DNA from: Trichosphaerium sp. ATCC 40318
Lineage: Eukaryota; Discosea; Flabellinia; Trichosidae
Length of the DNA stretch: 22,332 nt
Assembly: GCA_038496445.1 (NCBI GenBank)
Contig: JALMLS010000327.1
Coordinates: forward strand, 1-22,332
Direction of reading: 5' to 3'
The position numbers were made by a program, and so were the translations under genes. The notes beneath the pieces were generated by a model. That model worked only from the letters and a program-made list of their open reading frames with translations, was not told the DNA's origin and did not search any database. Shown here one piece after another: positions 8,716 through 16,813 of this stretch (position 1 is the stretch's first letter; each line of letters begins with the position of its first letter).

Positions 8716-9031
8716 GCATTTACTGCTTCTGCCCAAGGTTGGTCCCAACAACTGTTGAACCTATCTAGTCAATTGTTTATCAACAAAGCAAAGCAAGCAA
8801 TCATGTGTGGAGTGAAAACGTCCTCCACTAAATTGAAGAATTCGTCTGTTATTGTCCAATCTTCAAGATCCACAATCCTGCTTGGCCAATCCACTTCGTT
8901 TTCTGCTGATGGAATCCACACCAGCAGCAACAAAGTCATGTTTGTGCTTAAAAGCAACAACCACATCTTTTTCACCACAAAGTCAATGTAAGGATCCCGT
9001 GGTCCTTTTCACATCCATGCTACTGTGTTTG
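8640..9031 (-). pseudogene. RNase H C-terminal part and linker, right-arm copy
   Basis: Mirror of 2619-3010. It has the same WIPSAENEVDWPSR motif and the same loss of the central RNase H residues. Confidence 0.8.
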
Positions 9032-9762
9032 GCAAATATGAGGCATTGCCTTGTAATGTTGGGCTTTGAAGCCTCATATTTGGGTCAAATAGCAAGCAAC
9101 TGGTTCACTAATTAGTCTTAAAATAGCCTGCATTGTTGGTCCAATAATGCCTCATTTTTATTGCAACAATAAGGCATTTTTGCCCTCAATTTTTGGGCAT
9201 AACCCAGGCACCATATACTCATTAAACAAGGCTTTATATAGGCATACAATAGTGATTCGTTTATTAAAGTACAGTACACAAAAAACTGCAATGTCCTCCA
9301 TGTGAAAAAAAACCTTTAGCTAAAAAAAAAAATTAACAAATTATTGGTATAATTTTCGCAGACTGGAAAAATGGTTTAAAGTACTTGTACTACTGTTGTG
9401 GGTGGATTTGGGTGCTGCGGTTCGAATGAAGGTGGTTTTGTTAGAATCCATAAAATACTAAGCGCGTGGTGACGTCGTCTATATAAAACGTCAGTAGTAA
9501 ATGAAAAAAAAAGTTTAGGAAGTGTTGGTGTGGTGGAGACTTACCTTAAACCAATCTATCCTTAATGTACAATGTGTACACAACCAATGCCTAATTGGTG
9601 CCTGTAAATTTAAGGCTGGCAATGCATAAAAAAACTAGGACAGGCATTGCCTTTGCAAAATCAGACATTGCCATTTTTGAATGCCTGATTTTTGCCATCC
9701 ATGCCTGATTTTACAAAAATGCCTTTGTATTTAAGGCAAAGCCTTGTTTAGTTTCAGCCCTG
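9032..9762. mobile_element. MITE B, right-arm copy, truncated
   Basis: Mirror of 1888-2618. It carries its complete terminus (CAGGGCTGAAACTAAACAAGG inverted, ending at 9762) and the same truncation at about 9032. Confidence 0.8.
9341..9451 (-). CDS. Candidate first coding exon of MITE B, right-arm copy
   Basis: Mirror of 2199-2309, with the same 36-codon frame starting at 9451. The TATA motif lies just upstream near 9480-9489. Confidence 0.3.
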   Translation of the reverse strand: MDSNKTTFIRTAAPKSTHNSSTSTLNHFSSLRKLYQ

Positions 9763-10503
9763 GCCCAGGCTACTTCAGATGCATTGGTTTGGATCTGTAG
9801 AATTGTCTTTACTCACCATACTGCCTTGCCATTCCATTGAAGAAGGGCTTTTCATATCCATATGGCATCATTTAATAGTTGCAGATCTGGGATCACCAAA
9901 ACCTTCCAGGGTAAGTTATAAATTTCTACTTGAGCAATTGTTTTATAAAAACTTCTAGTAAAAACTTGTGCAGGGGAAAATGTGTCTTTGATAGCAATAA
10001 TCTTGCCAATGCAAGTTGCAAGATCTTTAACATGCACCAAATTTCGTATATGAATAGAACAAATAATGTTTTTTAATAGGGCTCACATCTTGAATATTTT
10101 CAACTCAGATATGCATAGTTCTGCTCTGTCAGTGTCTATGATTAATTCAAGGAATTCAATTCTTTTGGTCAGTTGTAAATGCCCTTATCTACCTATTATC
10201 CAATCGTCAAACCATATAACAATAATTACTTCTAACACACACAAATGCACAGCCATAACTCTGTTGATCTTTGTGAAGAGCCATGGTGCCAATTTAAAAC
10301 CAAAGGGAAGTTGTGTGAATCAATAAAATAAACTGTTCCACTCGATGCCCATCCATTCTTGAAACTCCTTGTGCATTTGTATGTGATGGTAACTGGCCTT
10401 GTAGTTGCACATAACCACCAATTGTGCCCAATCTGTTTGATAATAACTGATATACCTTTGAACTTAGTGTAAGTGTCCAGTATACTGTTATTCAATTCTC
10501 ACA
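9763..10503 (-). pseudogene. DIRS-like reverse transcriptase and RNase H N-terminus, right-arm copy
   Basis: Mirror of 1147-1887. It shows the same LNNSIL, LPFG, FDDW and VKDLATCIGKI motifs, frameshift and stops. Reverse transcriptase occupies about 10060-10503 and the RNase H start about 9763-10059. Confidence 0.75.
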
Positions 10504-11540
10504 CAGGGCTGAAACTCAACAAGGCATTTTTGGACAATGCATAGGCATTTTCATCAAAAAATGCCTTATTTTTTACAAAAATGCCTAGTTTTTGCCTCAT
10601 TCAAAAAGGCAAATACAGGGCAATGCCTTATTTTTTGCTACAAAAATGCCTTATATTTGATGAAAAATGCTTGCATCTGGTACACAAGATTGCAATGGTT
10701 TTGCTTGCATATTTTAAGGAATTATGCCTTCAAATTAGGGCATAACTCATGCATCAATGCCTTATTTTGAAGGCAAAAAGAAGGCATTATCATAGTCTAC
10801 AGTGCCTAATAAACCAGGGCATTTTCAGGTAATAACACAAATATTTATTTTATAATACAGTACACATACAATACACAAAACTCCTAAGTCCACATTTGAA
10901 AAAACCTTAAAGAAAATATGAGATGGTGTAGAAAAAAAAAAAAAAAAAACTTACCTTGTAGTGTTAGAATTCCGCGGTCCCGGAAATATCGCGGAGTTCA
11001 CTCCTACTACTGTTGTAGGTGAAATAGGGTGCTGCGGTTCGTTTGGCGGTGGTTTCGTCTAATTTCATGAATTACTAAGAGCGCTAGATGCCTGTCTATA
11101 TAAAACGTCAGTAGGTGATGTGAAAAAAAAAGTGTAAAAGTTGTTTGACTGTTACTTACCTTAAACCACTTCCTTAATGTGATCAGTCCTATGATATAGT
11201 ATAGGCAATGCCTTATATATGAATTAAAATACAAGGCATATATTGCTTAAAAAAATAAGGCATAATAAAGGCATAAAGTACTTGCAATACAGGGCATTAC
11301 TTGATTTTATGCAATGCCAAAAAATGCAATACAAGGCATTACCTGATTTTATGCAATACCAAAAGATGCCCAAAAATGCCTGGTATTAATGCCTTTTTGA
11401 TGAAGGCATTGCCTTTTTGTAAAAATGCCTTATTTTATTGGGCATTACCAAATGCAAATGCCTTGATTTTGCCATCTGATGCCAAATGTTAGGAATATGC
11501 ATCATTCTTTAAGGCAATGCCTAGCTGAGTTTCAGCCCTG
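10504..11540. mobile_element. MITE A, right-arm copy
   Basis: Mirror of 111-1146 but one base longer: the right arm reads the inverse of ACCAGGCATT where the left has ACCAGCATT near 272. It joins the inner and outer retroelement copies: its left flank (10503) is reverse transcriptase and its right flank (11541) is the RNase H-recombinase linker. Confidence 0.85.
10964..11068 (-). CDS. Candidate first coding exon of MITE A, right-arm copy
   Basis: Mirror of 582-686. The 34-codon frame is unchanged. Coding status is uncertain. Confidence 0.3.
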   Translation of the reverse strand: MKLDETTAKRTAAPYFTYNSSRSELRDISGTAEF

Positions 11541-12047
11541 TAGTTGTTCTCTCTGATCCAATCTTGAGCCATTGCATTTACTGCTTCTGCCCAAGGTTGG
11601 TCCCAACAACTGTTGAACCTATTTAGTCGATTGTTTATCAACAAAGCAAAGCAGGCAATCATGTGTGGAGTGAAAACGTCCTCCACTAAATTGAAGAATT
11701 CGTCTGTTATCGTCCAATCTTCAAGATCCACAATCCTGCTTGGCCAATCCACTTCGTTTTCTGCTGATGGAATCCACACCAGCAGCAACAGAGTCATGTT
11801 TGTGCTTAAAAGCAACAACCACATCTTTTTCACCACAAAGTCAATGTAAGGATCCCGTGGTCCTTTTCACATCCATGCTACCATGTTTGTGTTGTCATTG
11901 AACAACTCCAACGTATGATTTGGTAAAAGGTCTGAAAAGCTGTGTAACATCTTCATTACTGCAAGTAACTCCAATGTTGCAATTGTCTCGCCTAAGAAAG
12001 GACACTTCCAGTTTCCTCTTGCCTTTCAGTTGTTGCAAGTTGCACCT
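11541..12047 (-). pseudogene. Outer DIRS-like copy: RNase H with linker
   Basis: Read on the minus strand from 12047, it gives GETIATLELLAVMKMLHSF, then LELFNDNTNMVAWM, then after a stop WIPSAENEVDWPSR and the linker to RENNY. These supply the second (E), third (D) and fourth (D) RNase H acidic residues. The segment ELLAV-FNDNTN is absent from both palindromic copies. The 115-codon frame at 11489-11836 runs on artificially into MITE A. The element is cut at ENNY by MITE A, so no recombinase follows in this copy. Confidence 0.8.
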
Positions 12048-12889
12048 CAGGGCTGAAACTAAATAAGGCTTTTTTTACAAAAGCCATTTTTTTGCCACCA
12101 AATACAGCCTTATTTTTCACCAAATTGCCTTGTTTTTGCCAAAAAAAATAAGCAAATATGAAGCATTGCCTTGTAATGTTGGGCTTTGAAGCCTCATATT
12201 TGGGTCAAATAGCAAGCAACTGGTTCACTAATTAGCCTTAAAATAGCCTGCATTGTTGGTCCAATAATGCCTCATTTTTAGTGCAACAATAAGGCATTTT
12301 TGCCCTCAAATTTTGAGCATAACCCAGGCACCATATACTCATTAAACAAGGCTTTATATAGGCATACAATAGTGATTCATTTATTAAAGTACAGTACACA
12401 AAACACAAAAAACTGCAATGTCCTCCATGTGAAAAAAAACCTTTAGCTAAAAAAAAAAATTAACAAATTATTGGTATAATTTTCGCAGACTGGAAAAATG
12501 GTTTAAAGTACCTGTACTACTGTTGTGGGTGGATTTGGGTGCTGCGGTTCGAATGAAGGTGGTTTCGTTAGAATCCATAAAATACTAAGCGCGTGGTGAC
12601 GTCGTCTATATAAAACGTCAGTAGTAAATGAAAAAAAATGTTTAGGAAGTGTTGGTGTGGTGGAGACTTACCTTAAACCAATCTATCCTTAATGTACAAT
12701 GTGTACACAACCAATGCCTAATTGATGCCTGTAAATTTAAGGCTGGCAATGCATAAAAAAACTAGGACAGGCATTGCCTTTGCAAAATCAGACATTGCCA
12801 TTTTTGAATGCCTGATTTTTGCCATCAATGCCTGATTTTACAAAAATGCCTTTGTATTTAAGGCAAAGCCTTGTTTAGTTTCAACCCTG
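12048..12889. mobile_element. MITE C, full length
   Basis: Both ends are present: CAGGGCTGAAACTAAATAAGG at 12048 and the inverse of CAGGGTTGAAACTAAACAAGG at 12889. It is orthologous in position to MITE B, splitting RNase H between AWA and the following glycine, so the insertion predates the duplication of the retroelement segment. Subterminal GGCATT/AATGCC repeats flank a TATA-ORF-poly(A) core. No 8-bp target duplication is visible (TTGCACCT against GCCCAGAC). Confidence 0.85.
12468..12578 (-). CDS. Candidate first coding exon of MITE C (36 codons)
   Basis: Same frame and length as MITE B with two residue differences (Lys5 to Glu and Ser23 to Gly). Both copies keep the RTAAP and NSS residues. 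A TATA motif lies near 12607-12616 and AATAAA of the element near 12380. Coding status is not proven. Confidence 0.35.
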   Translation of the reverse strand: MDSNETTFIRTAAPKSTHNSSTGTLNHFSSLRKLYQ

Positions 12890-13620
12890 GCCCAGACTAC
12901 TTCAAATGCATTGGTTTGGATCTGTAGAACTGTCTCTACTCACCATACTGCCTTGCCATTCCATTGAAGAAAGGCTTTTCATATCCATATGGCATCATTT
13001 AATAGTTGCAGATCTGGGATCACCAAAACCTTCCAGGGTAAGTTATAAATTTCTACTTGAGCAATTGTTTTATAAAACTTCTAGTAAAAACTTGTGCAGG
13101 GGAAAATGTGTCTTTGATAGCAATAATCTTGCCAATGCAAGTTGCAAGATCTTTAACATGCACCAAATTTCGTCTATGAATAGAACAAATAATGTTTTTT
13201 AATAGGGCTCACATCTCGAATATTTTCAACTCAGATATGCATAGTTCTGCTCTGTCAGTGTCTATGATTAATCCAAGGAATTCAATTCTTTTGGTCAGTT
13301 GTAGATGCCCTTATCTACCTATTATCCAATCGTCAAACCATATAACAATAATTACTTCTAACACACACAAATGCACAGCCATAACTCTGTTGATCTTTGT
13401 GAAGAGCCATGGTGCCAATTTAAAACCAAAGGGAAGTCGTGTGAATCAATAAAATAAACTGTTCCACTCGATGCCCATCCATTCTTGAAACTTCTTGTGC
13501 ATTTGTATGTGATGGTAACTGGCCTTGTAGTTGCCAGAACATAACCACCAATCATGCCCAATCTGTTTGATAATAACTGATATACCTTTGAACTTAGTGT
13601 AAGTGTCCAGTATACTGTTA
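12890..13620 (-). pseudogene. Outer DIRS-like copy: reverse transcriptase body and RNase H N-terminus
   Basis: The minus strand gives the same motifs as 1147-1887: LNNSIL-like start at about 13610, KASYHHIQMHKKFQEWMG, LPFG near 13440, FDDW near 13330, then VKDLATCIGKI near 13160 and NASEV near 12905. It differs from the palindromic copies by scattered substitutions and small indels (for example CTTCTAG repeated in one copy only near 13080). Stops and frameshifts are present. Reverse transcriptase continues upstream without interruption at 13620. Confidence 0.8.
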
Positions 13621-13915
13621 TTCAATCCTCACATGTCAACTACAAGTCTATACAGTTTAGGTCCTTTTTTGGGAACACAATGCATCGGAGAAACATGCTG
13701 CACGTGTCCAGGAACAAGGACGCATGTTTTAATCAAGCACGAAATTTCTTTATCCATCCAGTTTTTCTCAGTGTGATTCTTTACACAATTGCTGTTTTTG
13801 TGGGCACATGTCACGAATTTCATCCAAAAATTCTTGATAAATGGTTGTTAATTTTAGTTTTGCATTTCTTCGTTGTTTACTGCATACAGCTGACTTCTCA
13901 GAAGCTTAAATAGTA
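13621..13915 (-). pseudogene. Outer DIRS-like copy: reverse transcriptase N-terminal part
   Basis: The frame at 13629-13823 contains KEISCLIKTCVLVP followed by VSPMHCVPKKGPKLYRLVVDM. That is the fingers region of DIRS-like reverse transcriptases (VSP...VPKK..K.RLV.D), immediately before the LNNSIL segment. This is the only place in the window where the region is present; in the palindromic copies it is replaced by MITE A. Upstream of about 13900 similarity to retroelements fades and a broken hAT element begins near 13935. Confidence 0.75.
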
Positions 13916-13934
13916 TTAAATTGAATTACTGGAG

Positions 13935-15329
13935 TGTTAGTAACACGTACATGGTTTGAGCTTGTCCTCAATTGTACTTTCAAGCATTGCTAAGATAAGT
14001 GCTTGAGTTGGTTGTTTTTTGGCTTCTAGCGCCCATATAACCTTTACAGTCGAAGAAAAGGTCTCAATGATATCATCAATGATTGTCCAGTGGTATGTAG
14101 TAAAGTCAGGGATGTTCTTTAAAAACTAAATGCATATCAGTGCTCTGAGCGTTTACTATAAAAAAAAGTACCTTTTTCTCCACTTCTTTCGTTAATACTT
14201 TTAACTCTTCTTGTACTGCTTTAAAGGAGGAGAGCATACTAATTTTGGAGCTCCATCAAGTGACAACGTCACGTTTTACTTTTTTAGCTTTGTCACCACA
14301 TACTTTAATCCATGCTAGATACATGTTGTTGGATGTATTTAATCCAGTAATGAAGTGTCGAATGGGCACAAAAATAGAGTTTTCCAGATCCTCTAACACA
14401 TGTGACATTGCATTGTTCAATTAATTGCTTTGAATGTTATTTTTTGTGTTAATTTAGTACGTACACATAAGTATACTTGATAGAAGCTACTTCACCACCA
14501 TCTGTGACACCTGTGACAGGCATGACTTCATCACCCAACCACGATTCACCTGAGCTATCAGCTTTGCCTTGACACTTGTGACCAATCTACCAATTGTTGT
14601 GGCTGTAATAAACATAAATTAAATAAATTAAGTAATGAACGCTATGATGCACCTTTATGGTTACCTTCAACGTATGGTAACCCAATGAGAGCTCGTTTTG
14701 GTTTAAAATCATCTGTTAGCGAATGCAGTGTTATTGCACAATAATAATCCTTTGTTTGACTACATTTCCAAAGATTGGCAGCAAATGTAGGGTATTTGGC
14801 TCTTTGTGTTTCTTTTTTTAAGTCACGCATTGTGCTCTTGTACTTTTCGTCAATTATGCCTGTCATGGTATTTGGACAGGGTAATGTGTAGCCTGCAATC
14901 AGCTCCCTCATCAAGTCAACAAATTGAGGGTTTTGCACCAAGTTTAGTGGTAAGTTACCAACCACAATCAGCTTTGTCACGAGTTCATCAATGTGCTAAA
15001 AAAAGAAAGTAAATATAGGGAAGGAAGGAGTAAATGAGCATGTGCACCTTTTGTTTCTTTTTTGATACGGGTATAACACTTTTGTTACCAAAAAAGTCTT
15101 CCATTACTTGAGCTTGTTTAGTTTTTCCAAGCCATGGAAATTCGTCTTCTTTACTTTTGTATCCGTGATCTTTGCGCAAATGCTTGAGCTGGTTGGAAGT
15201 GGTGCCATGTTGAGGAGGAACAAATGTCTGACAAAACACACATCTATTGTCTGTGTAGTACTTGTGAACGTTGGATCTTTGCTTGTAGTACCTTTTTTGG
15301 TGCTCGATGTTGCTTGCCTGAAGTTGCAT
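13935..15329 (-). pseudogene. hAT-type transposase, broken
   Basis: On the minus strand, exon 1 (15329-15048) encodes a BED-type zinc finger: CVFC, then QLKHLRKDHGY (C-x2-C...H-x4-H). Exon 2 (14995-14653) gives GNLPLNLVQNPQFVDLMREL and YYCAITLHSLTDDF, the usual start of the hAT catalytic fold; the splice GTGCAC...TTTTTTTAG joins them in frame. About 14602-14460 (VTGVTDGGEV) may hold the next acidic motif. 14420-14190 gives DVVT-stop-WSSKISML, where hAT has DVVTRW: a CGA-to-TGA type nonsense change. 14128-13940 gives YHWTIIDDIIETFSS and PTQALILAM. The C-terminal dimerisation domain is missing where the DIRS-like copy begins. Terminal repeats were not found. Confidence 0.75.
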
Positions 15330-15334
15330 TTTGG

Positions 15335-15425
15335 TGTTCTAAAAATATTCAAATATTCAACAGAAAGATTCAAATTTGCTATTTTTGGTGTGTATTCAAA
15401 TATTCAAATTCAAATATTCATAGTT
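15335..15425. repeat. AT-rich ATTCAAAT short repeats
   Basis: Several copies of ATTCAAAT or its near neighbours (AAATATTCAAATATTC and similar) sit just upstream of the hAT BED exon. They are irregularly spaced. They could be subterminal sites of the hAT element or simple low-complexity sequence. Confidence 0.4.
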
Positions 15426-15429
15426 TGAG

Positions 15430-16760
15430 AATGTTACTACACTCCATCAACTATTGCTATAAATTACACTGTGCAATACCACACATGGTGACTATCACTA
15501 TGAAAGTGGGGATCGTCAATTAGCTCTTGAGGTATTTAAAAATAGTGTTAGACAACACTTCAGTAATTTAAACGCTTGTCAAAGCTTGTGTAATTGCTAA
15601 TTTTGGGAACTTGCTTTTTCTTTATTCTTTACACCACAAACTAACTTTTTCAGCGTTTCTAGTGCAATGAACGTTGTTTAGGTACTTTGTATACACTTGT
15701 TCATATTTTGGTACCATAATCCTTGTTTTAGACTATAATGCTTCTATTGCTGTTTAAGCACTGTTTATAACTGTTGCTGGCTTGATTAATGTGTTTGTGG
15801 GCAATGAAGCTCAGTTGACGCTTTTTTAGTTAAGTCTTAAAAAACGCCAAAAAACAAGTAAAAAAGTAAATAATTTATTCCACATGTAGAACGTAAACAA
15901 TAGAGCCATTCATTCCAAAGGTACATTCACACAGAATAAAGCATTGATATGAGAGGTGTGAACCCCTTAAAAAAATCGTTCCTAGTGGTAAAACATAACT
16001 ACAGCAAGCTTTATGGACCTCTGATTCAATAAAGTACCAAGCAAGAGTGAATATTTTGACATTTTCATTTTAATATTATGTTCATCAACTTCTATGAAAA
16101 AGTAACCTCCGTGTTTTGATACCTAAATTATCAAATACTCTATAACTGCATATAGGTACACAATGATTTATTGAACAACTGCCAGCAAAAGGAAAGATTT
16201 GAAAAGGTATCTGTGGGTTAGAATGATTGTTCAAAATAGTGACCAATTTACGGCAATCAGGTCTAGAGACGGGTGATGATAGCTTTATGTGGAACACTGA
16301 AAGTGAAAAAAATTGCAAGAAACAACAGAATGTAATCCTTAATCACTATGCTGTAAAAGAATTACCTGCAAAACATGGTGGTGTTAGAGGAGAAGAATGT
16401 GATCCCAGGCAGAAAAAACTCGGTTTTAGATTCAATGAAATAGTTGATTGAAGTACACTATCAATTACCAGCAAGTTCTGGTTTAACAAAATTGTAGACA
16501 CAAATGTGTTCTGAAGCATACCCAAAATTTGGCCAAAAATAACGTTTTTGAGGTGTGCTAGACTTTTTTTGAAAGTGTGAACTGCTTGCAAAAATCGTCC
16601 CTACTTTACATTACAGTATCTGTATGGGTATTGATGCAGTTGACAACATGAAAACCAAAATAATCAAACAAAATGTTTTTTTGGCAACACAAGGATTTTG
16701 TTAAAAACACTGTAGTAATGTAGTTTCTATATGCGTGCAAACAAAAAGCAAGATAAAAAG
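15430..16760. other. Intergenic stretch without a recognisable gene
   Basis: Between the hAT remnant and the 3' end of the PARP gene I see no known protein family. One plus-strand frame (16227-16451) is modestly protein-like. A pair of similar ~30-bp direct repeats (15957-15985 and 16575-16604, core GTGTGAAC...AAATCG) encloses about 590 bp, possibly an old insertion. Poly(A)-like AATAAA strings occur near 15933 and 16028. Confidence 0.5.
16227..16451 (+). CDS. Unrecognised small ORF, doubtful
   Basis: 75 codons ending in TGA at 16449-16451, with a balanced composition (W, C, charged residues) and no low-complexity runs. A possible splice acceptor (CGGCAATCAG) lies at about 16251-16260, so it might be a terminal exon. 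No family is recognised and no partner exon was found. The overlapping minus-strand frame at 16346-16591 is equally long, so chance is quite possible. Confidence 0.2.
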   Translation: MFKIVTNLRQSGLETGDDSFMWNTESEKNCKKQQNVILNHYAVKELPAKHGGVRGEECDPRQKKLGFRFNEIVD

Positions 16761-16762
16761 TG

Positions 16763-16768
16763 TTTATT
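16763..16768 (-). terminator. Poly(A) signal of the PARP gene
   Basis: AATAAA on the minus strand, 46 nt after the TAA stop at 16814-16816. The paralogue fragment in the spacer has AATAAA 37 nt after its stop, the same arrangement. Confidence 0.65.
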
Positions 16769-16813
16769 TTCAGTTGTAACAGAGGTTTGTGTCACAAAAT
16801 GTTGACAATTTAG

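Larger units (their letters stand above)
6055..11650. repeat. Right arm of giant inverted repeat
   Basis: Mirror of 1-5595 (see left arm). Unlike the left arm, its outer end is fully inside the window and runs on without a break into the outer retroelement copy (11541-13915). Whether the palindrome continues beyond 11650 cannot be seen, because the left arm is cut by the window edge. Confidence 0.95.

Noticed and set aside
1-11650. Palindrome as the natural inverted terminal repeats of one DIRS element
   Set aside because: DIRS terminal repeats are a few hundred bases at most; here whole coding regions and later insertions are mirrored around a host-gene fragment.
15104-15523. Plus- and minus-strand frames overlapping the BED exon (for example 15108-15428 and 15224-15523)
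   Set aside because: They are antisense or shifted shadows of the hAT BED-finger exon, whose Cys/His pattern is clear in the other frame.
16085-16318. 77-codon minus-strand frame downstream of the PARP gene
   Set aside because: No recognised family or splice partner; it overlaps an equally plausible plus-strand frame and lies past the poly(A) signal.
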